Below, one piece after another: positions 24,053 to 33,998 of a stretch of 64,000 bases of DNA. The notes beneath the pieces were generated by a model. It did no database searches. It was not told the origin of the DNA and saw only the letters and a list, made by a program, of their open reading frames with translations. The translations under genes were made by a program, and so were the position numbers. How positions within the stretch are numbered: the stretch's first letter is position 1; each line of letters opens with the position of its first letter. The stretch lies in assembly GCA_048500255.1 (NCBI GenBank), contig JASNYH010000001.1, forward strand, positions 1,169,084-1,233,083, given 5' to 3'. The DNA is from JAMHWF01 sp048500255 (GTDB lineage: Bacteria > Pseudomonadota > Gammaproteobacteria > Burkholderiales > Burkholderiaceae_C).

Positions 24053-26982
24053 TACACGACCTCGAGTGAAACAGGCAGCAGGAGCAGGATGGTCCCGTCC
24101 TGCTCGCCGCGCCGCGGCAGGGGGCGCCGGAGCGCGCGATGCAGCGTGCGGCCGACCTCGACGGCGCGCGTCTCGCCGTCCGATGCGCCGAAGACCTCGC
24201 ACAGTGCGGGCGGCAGGGCTTCGTCGGCGGGCCTTCCGATGTCGCCGGCGATGCCCGGAAGCAGGCGCCGCGCCTCGTCGTTGGCGAAAGCCAGCACGCC
24301 GTCGCCGTCGATCGCAAGAACCGCCGCAGGCAGGCACTCGAGCGCGTCGCGCGTGCTGCCTGCCGACAGCGCGAGCACGTCGGCCTCGTCGCGCTGCTGC
24401 GCCACGAGGCGCTGGAGTCGATCGTTGAGCTGCTGGTAGTCGGCGTTGGCGCTTTCCACCTGGCGCGCCAGGCGCCGGTTCTCGTCGGCCATCGCCTTCT
24501 GTCGAAACGCCTCGGCCACGTGCCCGCGCAGGCGCGCGTCGTCCCACGGCTTGGTGAGGAACTTGTAGATCGCACCCTCGTTGATCGCGTCGATGATCGA
24601 CTGCAGCTCGGTGTAGCCCGACAGGACCATGCGGATCGTGTCCGGATAGAGCTCCTTGGCCCGGCGCAGGAACTCGACCCCCGTCATGCCGGGCATGCGC
24701 TGGTCGGAAACGATGACGTCGACCTCGCCTTCGGCCAAGCGCTGAAGTCCCTCGGCGGCGCCGCAGGCCGTGACGATGGTGTAGCCGTCGCGCCGCAGCA
24801 GCCGCCTGAGCGATGCGAGGATGTGCTCCTCGTCGTCCACCAGCAGCAGGGTGCGCGAGTTGCGCACCCGCGTCACGAAGCGCGACGGCAGGCGCCGATC
24901 CTCGCGAAGCAGTTGCGCGAATCCGTCCGCCGGCAGCGCGGCGCCGAAGTAATGGCCCTGGATGCGGTCGCAGCGGTTCGCCGCGAGCAGGCCGAGCTGG
25001 CCCTCGGTCTCGACGCCCTCGGCAAGCACCTGCAACTGCAGCCGCTGGGCCATCGTGATGATGGCGCGCGTGACCGACACGTCCTCCGGCGCCGCCGTCA
25101 CGTCATGCACGAACGTGCGGTCGATCTTGACGACATCGATCGGCAGACTGCACAGGCAGCTCAGGCTCGAGTAGCCGGTACCGAAGTCGTCCAGCGACAC
25201 CTCCACGCCCATCGCCTTGATGTCGCTCAGCACGGCCGCCGCGTGCGCGACGTCGGCCATCGCGGTGCCCTCGGTGATCTCGATGCCCAGCAGCGACGGG
25301 TCGACGCCGTTGGCCATCAGGATGCCCTGGATGTGCCCGGCCAGATCGCGTCGCTGCAACTGCGCCGGCGCGACGTTCACGCCGATGCGCACCACCGGCA
25401 CGCCTTGCGCGCGCCACTGCGAGATCTGCCGGCAGACGCGATGCAGGACCCAGTCGCCCACCGCGCCGATCAGGCCGCTGCGCTCGGCGATCGGCACGAA
25501 CTCCGACGGCGACAGGCGTCCCATCGCCGACGAGGTCCAGCGCAGCAGCGCCTCCGCGCCGACGACGCTGCCGTCGGCCATCGCGACCTGCGGTTGATAG
25601 TGGACCTCGAGCTCGTCGTCGGCCAGGGCCTGGCGCAACAGCGCCTCGATGTGCATCTCGCGCAGCGCGCGGGCGTTCGAATCCGGCTCGTAGACGACGA
25701 TCGACTCCGCGTGCGTCGCGCGCAGCCGCGCCGTCTGGGCGAGCTCGAGCAGCTGCGCCGGCAGCTGTGCGTCGCCCGGGTAGCTCGCGACGCCGATCAC
25801 GCACTGCGCGAAGACGTCGGTCGAAGCCACCCGAACCGGGCGCTCCAGCGCGTCGCGCAGGGCGCGCGCCCGATCCAGGACCGTGGCTGCAGCTTCCTCG
25901 GGGGTCTGTGTCAGCTCCGCCATGAGCGCGAACTCGGTGTTGCCGAGCTGCGCCACCGTCTCGCCGTCACGGCATTCGGCCTTCAGGCGCGCGGCCAGCG
26001 CCATCGCCAGCATGTCGCCGGCGCCGAAGCCCATCGTCGCCTTGAGCTCGCCGATGCGCGCGACGTCGATCGTGATCACGGCGACGATGCGCTCGTCCCA
26101 GCCTGCCGAGACGATGGCGGCATCGATCCGGTCGAGGAATGCTGTGCGATTGGGCAGACCGGTGACCTCGTCGTGCGTCGCCAGTTCCTGCAGCCGCTGC
26201 TCCGCCTCGCGCTGCGCCGTGATGTCCTGCAGGAGCGCGATGCCGTGCAGGCGGCCGTCGGGCAGGGCTTCGACCATTCCACGGTGAAGCACGACCAGGC
26301 GTCTGCCGCCGGCCGTCACCAGGCGGTGCTGGAAGTCGAACGGTTCGCCGGGACTCGCGTTGCGCCAGATGCCGGCGACGAAGTCGCGCTCGTCGGGCGG
26401 AACCCATTCCATGGCGTCGAGGCTGCCGATCTCGGCATCGGGCGACTCAATCAGATCGCGCAGCCCTGCGGACAGCACGAGCCTGCCGTCGGGCAGCACG
26501 ACTTCGAAGGATCCCGATCGGCACAGCGACTCGGTGCGCGACAGCATCTCGGCATTCCAGGTCGCGGCCTGCAGGGCATCGGCCAGCTCGGTGACGTCGT
26601 GCAGGGTCAGCAGCACCGCGTCCCGCCCCGAGAAGGCGACACGCTTGGCGAACGCGCGGGCTTCGAAGCGGCTGCCGTCGCGGCGCACGCAGGTCATCTG
26701 CCCGGGGCGACCCGTCCTGCCGGCCAGGCGCCGGGCCAGGATGTCGCGCGCGCGGTCCCGCAGCTCGACAGGCACCATGATTTCGTGCGCCCGGCCGATC
26801 AGCTCGGCAGCGTGCCATCCCAGCAGCTCGGCGGCCGCCCGGTTGACATAGACGATGCAGTCGTCCTGCACCACGAGGTGGCCCGTCTGGGACTGCTCGA
26901 GCAGTTCGCGTGCCTCTGTCTCCTCCAAGGGGGAGACGCTCTCGCTCGATGGCCGTTCGTGCGGTGGATCGGAGCTGGACAT
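24052..26982 (-). CDS. PAS-PAS-degenerate GGDEF-EAL-receiver-PAS protein
   Basis: A 976-residue soluble protein. Order: PAS (about 25-135), PAS/PAC (about 145-260), GGDEF-like (about 270-420), EAL (about 435-690), receiver (about 705-825; LLLVDDEEH, VIVSDQRMPGMTG, FLTKPWDD), coiled coil, and a last PAS-like region (about 875-976). The GGDEF signature is LGNTEF, so cyclase activity is probably lost. The EAL site is intact (EALLRW, IEITEG, DDFGTGYSSL, LAEGVET, QGHYFG), so it should hydrolyse c-di-GMP. A receiver after the EAL domain is unusual. It leads the four-gene minus-strand operon, behind a sigma-28-like promoter. Confidence 0.92.
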   Translation of the reverse strand: MSSSDPPHERPSSESVSPLEETEARELLEQSQTGHLVVQDDCIVYVNRAAAELLGWHAAELIGRAHEIMVPVELRDRARDILARRLAGRTGRPGQMTCVRRDGSRFEARAFAKRVAFSGRDAVLLTLHDVTELADALQAATWNAEMLSRTESLCRSGSFEVVLPDGRLVLSAGLRDLIESPDAEIGSLDAMEWVPPDERDFVAGIWRNASPGEPFDFQHRLVTAGGRRLVVLHRGMVEALPDGRLHGIALLQDITAQREAEQRLQELATHDEVTGLPNRTAFLDRIDAAIVSAGWDERIVAVITIDVARIGELKATMGFGAGDMLAMALAARLKAECRDGETVAQLGNTEFALMAELTQTPEEAAATVLDRARALRDALERPVRVASTDVFAQCVIGVASYPGDAQLPAQLLELAQTARLRATHAESIVVYEPDSNARALREMHIEALLRQALADDELEVHYQPQVAMADGSVVGAEALLRWTSSAMGRLSPSEFVPIAERSGLIGAVGDWVLHRVCRQISQWRAQGVPVVRIGVNVAPAQLQRRDLAGHIQGILMANGVDPSLLGIEITEGTAMADVAHAAAVLSDIKAMGVEVSLDDFGTGYSSLSCLCSLPIDVVKIDRTFVHDVTAAPEDVSVTRAIITMAQRLQLQVLAEGVETEGQLGLLAANRCDRIQGHYFGAALPADGFAQLLREDRRLPSRFVTRVRNSRTLLLVDDEEHILASLRRLLRRDGYTIVTACGAAEGLQRLAEGEVDVIVSDQRMPGMTGVEFLRRAKELYPDTIRMVLSGYTELQSIIDAINEGAIYKFLTKPWDDARLRGHVAEAFRQKAMADENRRLARQVESANADYQQLNDRLQRLVAQQRDEADVLALSAGSTRDALECLPAAVLAIDGDGVLAFANDEARRLLPGIAGDIGRPADEALPPALCEVFGASDGETRAVEVGRTLHRALRRPLPRRGEQDGTILLLLPVSLEVV

Positions 26983-27006
26983 GGGTACTGCGCGTAAACC
27001 TCTCCC

Positions 27007-27034
27007 TTATCGGACGCGGGAGCGGCGAACTTGA
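27007..27034 (-). promoter_or_regulatory. Sigma-28 (FliA)-type promoter for the EAL operon
   Basis: On the minus strand TCAAGTTC (27034-27027) and TCCGATAA (27014-27007) are separated by 12 bases. The FliA consensus is TAAAGTTT-N11-GCCGATAA; seven of eight -10 bases match and the spacer is one longer. The start codon of the EAL gene is 25 bases downstream. Confidence 0.6.
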
Positions 27035-27110
27035 GCTCGCGGCAGCTCGCGTCACCCGACCGGCGTGCGCGCCGTGCCGGCGCCGCGCGACGACGGCAGT
27101 GCGCTCGCCC

Positions 27111-27137
27111 TCAAGTCGGCGCGCCGGCTGCCGATAG
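27111..27137 (+). promoter_or_regulatory. Sigma-28 (FliA)-type promoter for the FIST-kinase operon
   Basis: TCAAGTCG (27111-27118), an 11-base spacer, and GCCGATAG (27130-27137) match TAAAGTTT-N11-GCCGATAA in the core bases and in spacer length. The FIST start codon lies 48 bases downstream. The mirrored promoter at 27007-27034 drives the opposite operon. Confidence 0.65.
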
Positions 27138-27185
27138 CTCTCTCTGTGCCGGCAGCCCGCGCACAGCCGTGGCCGAGGAGATGCG

Positions 27186-28327
27186 ATGAAGATCAGTCAA
27201 CACGTCTGGACGGACTCCCTCGGGTGGTCGCCCCCCTTGCCCGCCGAAGCCGACACGGCCGTCCAGCTCGTGCTCGCCTTCGGCAGCCCGCGCCAGATCC
27301 AGCGCGCCGATCTGGCCGCCGCGATGCGCGCTGCCTTTCCGGCCGGCGTGGTGGCCGGCTGCTCCACCGCCGGAGAGATCGCCGGCACGCGAGTGCACGA
27401 CGAGACGCTGGTGGCGACGGCCATCCGGTTCGAACGATCGACGGTCGATTGCGTCGACGTGCCCGTCGAAGGCGACGGGGCCGATGCCGCGAGGTCGGTG
27501 GCCCGCGCCCTGGTGCGGCCCGGCCTGCGCCACGTTCTCGTGCTCTGCGACGGCCTGAACGTGAACGGCAGCATCTTCGCCCACACACTGCGCGCGGCGC
27601 TGCCGGAGGGCGTCTGCGCCACCGGCGGACTGGCCGGCGACGCCGATCGCTTCGAGCGGACGTTGATCTTCAGCAACGATCCCGCAGGCAGCGGCGCTGC
27701 CCGCAGCGCCCGCGTGATCGGCGTGGGGCTGTACGGCGACGCCCTGCGCGTCGGCTACGGCTCGCACGGCGGCTGGGACAGCTTCGGGCCGGCACGGCGC
27801 GTGACGCGATCGCGCGGCAACGTGCTGTTCGAACTCGACGGCGAATCGGCGCTGGCGCTGTACAAGAGCTACCTAGGCGACCATGCGAGCGCGCTGCCGG
27901 GATCCGCGCTGCTCTTCCCGCTGCTGCTCGAGGACCGTTCGGGCGGCGAAGGGCTCGTGCGGACGGTGCTGGCGGTCGACGAGGCGGCCGGCAGCCTGAC
28001 CTTCGCGGGCGACATTCCCGAGGGCGCGCAGGTTCGGCTGATGAAGGCCAACTTCGACCGCCTGATCGACGGCGCCTGCGGCTCCGCATCCGCCACGGCG
28101 GGCCGGCTGGACGGCTCGCGCGCGGAACTCGCGATCCTGATCTCCTGCGTGGGTCGCAAGCTGGTGCTGCGCCAGCGCATCGAGGAGGAAGTCGAAGCCG
28201 TGCGCGAAGTCCTGCCGCGGGCCGTGCTCGCGGGCTTTTATTCCTACGGAGAGCTCTGCCCGCAGGGCAACCTCGGCAGTTGCGAGCTGCACAACCAGAC
28301 GATGACGATCACCACGCTGGCCGAGGC

Positions 28328-28331
<4 letters not shown>
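27186..28331 (+). CDS. FIST-domain sensor protein (NosP-like)
   Basis: A 381-residue soluble protein with an N-terminal FIST domain (about 25-215; GCSTAGEI, LVLCDGLNVNG, ATGGLAGD) and a FIST_C domain (about 225-360; ending SYGELCPQGN). FIST proteins sense small ligands; NosP members bind heme and nitric oxide and control a partner histidine kinase encoded beside them. Here the stop overlaps the start of a histidine kinase gene (ATGA), which is that arrangement. Whether this protein binds heme cannot be told from sequence. It has a sigma-28-type promoter and a good ribosome site (GAGGAG). Confidence 0.88.
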
Positions 28332-29455
<1,124 letters not shown>

Positions 29456-29509
29456 CGGCGCGCCGCGCAGCCGCGGCGATCGGCCGGGCGATCCGCGGAC
29501 CGGCGGCAG

Positions 29510-30238
29510 TCAATGCACGCTGGTGGCGGCCGGCATCATGCTGCGCTGAATGAACTGCGTCAGCGCGCCGACCTCCGGGATCTCGATGTCCCGCCGGCCC
29601 TTCTCGCTGAAGCGGATCACGTCGCCGCGCGCCAGGCGCGACAGCGCGCGGCTGACGCTCTCGAGCGTCATGCCGAGGTAGTTGCCGATCTCGGCGCGCG
29701 TCATGCGCAGCGTGATCTGGTCGGTGCGCAGGCCGCGCTCGGCCAGCGCGTCGGCCCAGTAGCGCAGGAAGTCGGCGACGCGCGCGTCGGCCGGCAGCGT
29801 GCACAGCGACAGCATCGTGTCGCGGTCGCGGCCGATCTCGCGGCTCATCGCCTGGTGCATCACGTTCATCAGCGCGGGCTGCTTGGCGCAGGCCACGATC
29901 AGCGCGTCGTAGCGCACGCTCCAGATCTCGCCGGTGTCCATCGCGATCGCGTCGCAGCCGTAGCGGCCCTCGGCGATGCCGTCCAGGCCCAGCCAGTCGC
30001 CACGGAAGTGCAGGCCGACGACCTGCTCGCGCCCGTCCTGCGACAGGTTGACGATCTTGACGAAGCCCGAGTTCATGATGTGCAGGTGGGTGAACTCCTC
30101 GCCCGCCTGGTAGATGGCCTCGCCGGCGTGCACGACGCGACGCTGGATCGGCAGGTGCTCCTCGATCAGCCGCAGGCTGTCGGCGATGCGTTGCGCCATC
30201 TGGCGGTTGCCGTTGTGCGTCGTCGTCGTGGTGGTCAT
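29510..30238 (-). CDS. Crp/Fnr-family transcription regulator without the FNR cysteine cluster
   Basis: A 242-residue protein with a cyclic-nucleotide-like beta-roll (about 30-150) and a C-terminal helix-turn-helix (about 185-225). The recognition helix TLESVSRALSRL keeps the E-x-x-S-R pattern of FNR, which reads TTGA half-sites. FNR's N-terminal cysteines are absent, leaving only scattered Cys (RYGCDA, VACAKQ, SLCTLP), so a 4Fe-4S oxygen switch like that of FNR is unlikely. A heme-, redox- or DNR-like mode is possible. It is the only regulator seen here that could bind the many TTGAC-type sites in the window. Confidence 0.9.
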   Translation of the reverse strand: MTTTTTTHNGNRQMAQRIADSLRLIEEHLPIQRRVVHAGEAIYQAGEEFTHLHIMNSGFVKIVNLSQDGREQVVGLHFRGDWLGLDGIAEGRYGCDAIAMDTGEIWSVRYDALIVACAKQPALMNVMHQAMSREIGRDRDTMLSLCTLPADARVADFLRYWADALAERGLRTDQITLRMTRAEIGNYLGMTLESVSRALSRLARGDVIRFSEKGRRDIEIPEVGALTQFIQRSMMPAATSVH

Positions 30239-30390
30239 GGCGGAGGCTCCGGTCGCTGATCGATGGCCGCCAGCATAGGAATCGACGGCAAACGCCGTGA
30301 GAACGGTCGCCCCCGCTGCGTAACACTGGGTGAACGCCGTGTGTCCGGCATGTGTCGGCCGGGCGCCGCGAGGCTGCTACGGCGCAGCGA

Positions 30391-30431
30391 TTGACCGGCA
30401 TCAAACGGCGCGTGGGTGCGGTGGCTACGCT
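30391..30431 (+). promoter_or_regulatory. FNR-type promoter of the transcarbamylase-like gene
   Basis: TTGACCGGCATCAA at 30391-30404 differs from the FNR consensus TTGAT-N4-ATCAA at one base. TACGCT at 30426-30431 starts exactly 35 bases after the first base of the site. The predicted transcription start is 30439, the first base of the GTG start codon. Confidence 0.8.
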
Positions 30432-30438
30432 AGCGCCC

Positions 30439-31272
30439 GTGCCCTCTTCCCCCCCTGCTCCTCCGGCCCGCCGCTACGTCCTGCCGCACCGCAACCTGTG
30501 GTCCGTCGACGCCCTGACGCGCGCCGACGTGCTCGGGCTGATCGACACGGCGCACGAGCTGCGCCGCGCCGAGCGCGCCGGCGAGGCGGCGGCACCGCTG
30601 CGCGGCAAGAACCTCGCGCTGCTGTGCGACGCGCCTGGCCGCGGCACGGCGCTGCTGCGCCGTGCCGCCGCCGAGCTGGGCGCGCACGTCGCGCAGCTGC
30701 GACCGAGCGACTCGCACCTGCACGACGGCGAGCTCGACGACACGGCGCGCATGCTGGGGCGCCTGTACGACGCGATCGACTGCTCGGCGATGCCGGCCCC
30801 GCTGGTCGAGCGCGTCGAGGTCGACGCCGGCGTGCCCGTCTACAACGGCCTGGGTGACGACGACCATCCGACGCACGTGCTGGCCGACCTGCTCGGCGCG
30901 CACGAGCGCAGCGGCAAGCCGCTGGCCGAGCTGCGCGTGGCCCTCGTCGGCGACGCGCGCACGCCCTGCGCCGATGCGCTGCTGCAGGCCGCCGCGCTCG
31001 CCGGCATCGAGCTGCGCGTCGTCGCACCGGCCGGCCAGGAGCCGGCCGCCGGGCGCTGGCGCCACGCCGAGCAGTGCGCGCGCGCCAGCGGCGCGCGGCT
31101 GCGCCGCGTCGACTCGGCCGACGCCGCGACGCGCGACGCCGACCTCGTGATCGATGCCGGCGTCCAGCCGTGGACGGTGCACGCCGCCGGCGGCGTGCCC
31201 GTCGACGACGCCGAACGCGCACGCGACTGGCGCTACACCCTGCAGGCGCTGCTCGTCAACACGATGACATGA
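30439..31272 (+). CDS. Aspartate/ornithine transcarbamylase-like protein with altered active site
   Basis: A 277-residue protein with the two-domain transcarbamylase fold: N-terminal LWSVDALTRADVLGLI, middle DDDHPTHVLADLL (the HPTQ-LAD region), then a second Rossmann-like half. The carbamoyl-phosphate motif S-T-R-T-R is replaced by APGRGTALL, and the following conserved Arg/His region reads DAIDCSAMP. Normal catalysis therefore looks lost. It may be a regulatory or scaffold paralogue. I chose the GTG at 30439 because the promoter predicts transcription from that base. Upstream in-frame GTGs at 30412 and 30421 and an ATG at 30352 would lie inside or ahead of the promoter. It precedes the acyl-CoA synthetase by 56 bases. 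Confidence 0.75.
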   Translation: MPSSPPAPPARRYVLPHRNLWSVDALTRADVLGLIDTAHELRRAERAGEAAAPLRGKNLALLCDAPGRGTALLRRAAAELGAHVAQLRPSDSHLHDGELDDTARMLGRLYDAIDCSAMPAPLVERVEVDAGVPVYNGLGDDDHPTHVLADLLGAHERSGKPLAELRVALVGDARTPCADALLQAAALAGIELRVVAPAGQEPAAGRWRHAEQCARASGARLRRVDSADAATRDADLVIDAGVQPWTVHAAGGVPVDDAERARDWRYTLQALLVNTMT

Positions 31273-31328
31273 GCGCCGCGCGGCACCCGGCCCGCGGCGG
31301 TGACCGTGCGTCCTAAGATGTCCCCGCG

Positions 31329-33992
31329 ATGACGATCCGCCACCTCGACCGCCTGCTCGAGCCGCGCTCCGTGGCCGTCCTCGGCGCCTCCGACCGGCCG
31401 GCCAGCGTCGGTGCCACGGTCTGGCGCAATCTGCGCGCCGGTGCCTTCCAGGGCCCGGTGTGGGCCGTCAACCCGTCGCGCACCGAGCTCGACGGCCAGC
31501 CCTGCTGCGCCTCGGTCAACGACCTGCCGGCCGCGCCCGACCTGGCCGTGATCGCCACGCCGCCGGCGACGATCGCCGAGCTGATCGGCGAGTTGGGCCG
31601 GCGCGGCACGCGCGCCGCCATCGTGATGACGGCAGGGCTGACGGCGGCGCAGAAGCAGCAGATGCTCGACGCCGCGCGGCCGCATCTGCTGCGCGTGCTC
31701 GGCCCCAACTGCCTGGGCCTGCTGACGCCGCACCTCGGCCTGAACGCCAGCTTCTCGCACACCGACGCGCTGGCCGGCGACATCGCCTTCGTGTCGCAGT
31801 CGGGCGCGCTCGTCACGGCCGTGCTCGACTGGGCCAAGTCGCGGCGCATCGGCTTCTCGCGCATGGTGTCGCTCGGCGAGCGCAGCGACGTCGACTTCGG
31901 CGACCTGCTCGACTGGCTGGCGAGCGACCGCGAGACGCGCTCGATCCTGCTCTACATCGAGTCGATCGAGTCGGCGCGCAAGTTCATGTCGGCGGCGCGC
32001 GCGGCGGCGCGCAACAAGCCGGTGATCGTCGTCAAGGCCGGCCGCGCCGGGCTCGGCCTGCGCGCCGCGGCCTCGCACACCGGCGCGCTGGCCGGCTCCG
32101 ACATCGTGTTCGACGCCGCGATCCGCCGCGCCGGCATGCTGCGCGTCGACACGCTGGCCGAGCTGTTCATGGCCGCCGAGACGCTGGCGCGCTTCGGCGC
32201 CAACCGCAGTCGCGAACTCGTCGTCATGACCAACGGCGGCGGCGCCGGCGTGATGGCGGCCGACGCCGCCGAGCCCGCCGGCGTGCCGCTGGCGACGCTG
32301 CGGACGGAGCTGGTCGCGCAGCTCGACGCCGCGCTGCCGAAGACCTGGTCGCGCGCCAACCCGGTCGACATCATCGGCGACGCCCCCGTCGAGCGCTACA
32401 CGGCCACGCTGCGCGCGCTGCTGGCCGAGCCGGCGCAGCCGGCGGTGCTGTTCTGCCACGCGCCGACGGCCATCGTGCGCAGCGAGGACATCGCGCGCGC
32501 CTGCGTGCCGATCGTGCGCGACAACCCGGCGCGCGTGATGGCGTGCTGGCTCGGCGACGGCAGCGTGGCCGCGGCGCGCGAGCTGTTCGAGGACGTCGGC
32601 GTCGCCGACTACGCGACGCCCGAGGAGGCAGTGCACGCCTTCGCGATGCTCGCCACCTACCGCCGCAACCAGGAGCAGCTGCTCGAGGCGCCGACGCGCA
32701 CGCCGCCCGCGCCGCCCGACCGCGCGGCGGCGCGCGCCCTCGTCGCGCGCGCGCTCGAGACGGGCCGGCCGTGGCTGAGCGAGGCCGACGCCAAGGCCGT
32801 GCTGACGGCCTACGGCATCCCCGTCGTGCCGACCGTCGTGGTGCCGCCCGACGCGGCAGCGGCGCAGGCTGCGGCCAGGCGCTTCGGCTACCCGGTCGCG
32901 ATCAAGATCCTGTCGCCCGACATCACGCACAAGTCCGACGTCGGCGGCGTCGCGCTCGAACTCGCCAACGACGAGGCCGTCGGCGCGGCGGCCACGGCGA
33001 TGCTGGCGCGCGTGCGCGAGCGCCGACCCGATGCGCGCGTCGACGGCTTCACGGTGCAGGCGATGGTGCGCCGGCCGCAGGCCGAGGAGCTGATCGTCGG
33101 CGCCAGCATCGACAGCGTGTTCGGCCCCGTGGTGCTGTTCGGCCAGGGGGGCACGGCCGTCGAGGTGCTGGCCGACCGCGCCGTCGCGCTGCCGCCGCTC
33201 AACGGCCCGCTGGCCCGCGAGCTGGTGTCGCGCACTCGCGTGGCCAAGCTGCTCGCCGGCTATCGCGACCGGCCGCCGGCGCGCGTCGACGCCGTGTGCG
33301 ACGTGCTCGTCGCCGTGTCGCAGCTGCTGGCCGATCTGCCCGAGCTCGCCGAGCTCGACATCAATCCGCTGTGGGCCGACGGCGACGGCGTGATCGCGCT
33401 CGACGCGCGCATCCGCGTCGCCGCCGACGCCGGCGGCGGCGCCGCGCGCTTCGCGATCCGCCCCTACCCCGACGAGCTCGAGGAGCGCGTCGACTGGCAC
33501 GGCCGCGCCATCGTCGTGCGGCCGATCCGCCCCGACGACGAAGCGCAGCACCGCGCCTTCCTCGAGAAGCTGGCGCCCGAGGACATCCGGCTGCGCGTCT
33601 TCCAGTACCGCCGCGAGCTGTCGCGCGCCGAGCTGGCGCGGCTGACGCAGGTCGACTACGAGCGCGAGATGGCGTTCATCGCCACGGCGCCCGGCGCCGA
33701 CGGCCAGCCCGAGACGCTCGGCGTGGTGCGCGCCATCACCGACCCCGACAACGCCGACGCCGAGTTCGCCATCATCGTGCGCTCCGACCTGCACCGCCGC
33801 GGCCTTGGCCACCGGCTGCTCGACAAGGTGGTGCGTTACTGCCGCAGCCGCGGCACGCAGCGCCTGGTCGGCCTGGTGCTGCCCGAGAACCTCAAGATGC
33901 TCGAGCTGGCGCAGACGCTGGGCTTCGAGCTCGACGAGAGCACGCCGGACCGCGACATCCTGCGTGTCGTGATGCCGCTGCAGCGGAGCTGA
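31329..33992 (+). CDS. ADP-forming acyl-CoA synthetase fused to a GNAT acetyltransferase (Pat-like)
   Basis: An 887-residue protein matching the length of E. coli PatZ (YfiQ). Order: CoA-binding Rossmann domain (about 1-135; VLGASDRPASVG), succinyl-CoA-ligase-like domains (about 145-455; the phospho-His region is ASHTGALAGSD), ATP-grasp (about 480-700; VAIKILSPDITHKSDVGGV), and a C-terminal GNAT domain (about 715-885; RPDDEAQHRAF, HRRGLGHRLLDKVV). PatZ-type proteins acetylate lysines of acetyl-CoA synthetase and other enzymes. Others make acetate and ATP from acetyl-CoA. Presence of a candidate active histidine allows either role. It probably shares the FNR-type promoter at 30391. Confidence 0.9.
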   Translation: MTIRHLDRLLEPRSVAVLGASDRPASVGATVWRNLRAGAFQGPVWAVNPSRTELDGQPCCASVNDLPAAPDLAVIATPPATIAELIGELGRRGTRAAIVMTAGLTAAQKQQMLDAARPHLLRVLGPNCLGLLTPHLGLNASFSHTDALAGDIAFVSQSGALVTAVLDWAKSRRIGFSRMVSLGERSDVDFGDLLDWLASDRETRSILLYIESIESARKFMSAARAAARNKPVIVVKAGRAGLGLRAAASHTGALAGSDIVFDAAIRRAGMLRVDTLAELFMAAETLARFGANRSRELVVMTNGGGAGVMAADAAEPAGVPLATLRTELVAQLDAALPKTWSRANPVDIIGDAPVERYTATLRALLAEPAQPAVLFCHAPTAIVRSEDIARACVPIVRDNPARVMACWLGDGSVAAARELFEDVGVADYATPEEAVHAFAMLATYRRNQEQLLEAPTRTPPAPPDRAAARALVARALETGRPWLSEADAKAVLTAYGIPVVPTVVVPPDAAAAQAAARRFGYPVAIKILSPDITHKSDVGGVALELANDEAVGAAATAMLARVRERRPDARVDGFTVQAMVRRPQAEELIVGASIDSVFGPVVLFGQGGTAVEVLADRAVALPPLNGPLARELVSRTRVAKLLAGYRDRPPARVDAVCDVLVAVSQLLADLPELAELDINPLWADGDGVIALDARIRVAADAGGGAARFAIRPYPDELEERVDWHGRAIVVRPIRPDDEAQHRAFLEKLAPEDIRLRVFQYRRELSRAELARLTQVDYEREMAFIATAPGADGQPETLGVVRAITDPDNADAEFAIIVRSDLHRRGLGHRLLDKVVRYCRSRGTQRLVGLVLPENLKMLELAQTLGFELDESTPDRDILRVVMPLQRS

Positions 33993-33998
33993 TGGTGC

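Noticed and set aside
29510..30238. A classical oxygen-sensing FNR
   Set aside because: The N-terminal cysteine cluster for the iron-sulphur centre is absent.
30439..31272. A housekeeping pyrB or argF
   Set aside because: The carbamoyl-phosphate motif is missing, and the neighbours are not pyrimidine or arginine genes.
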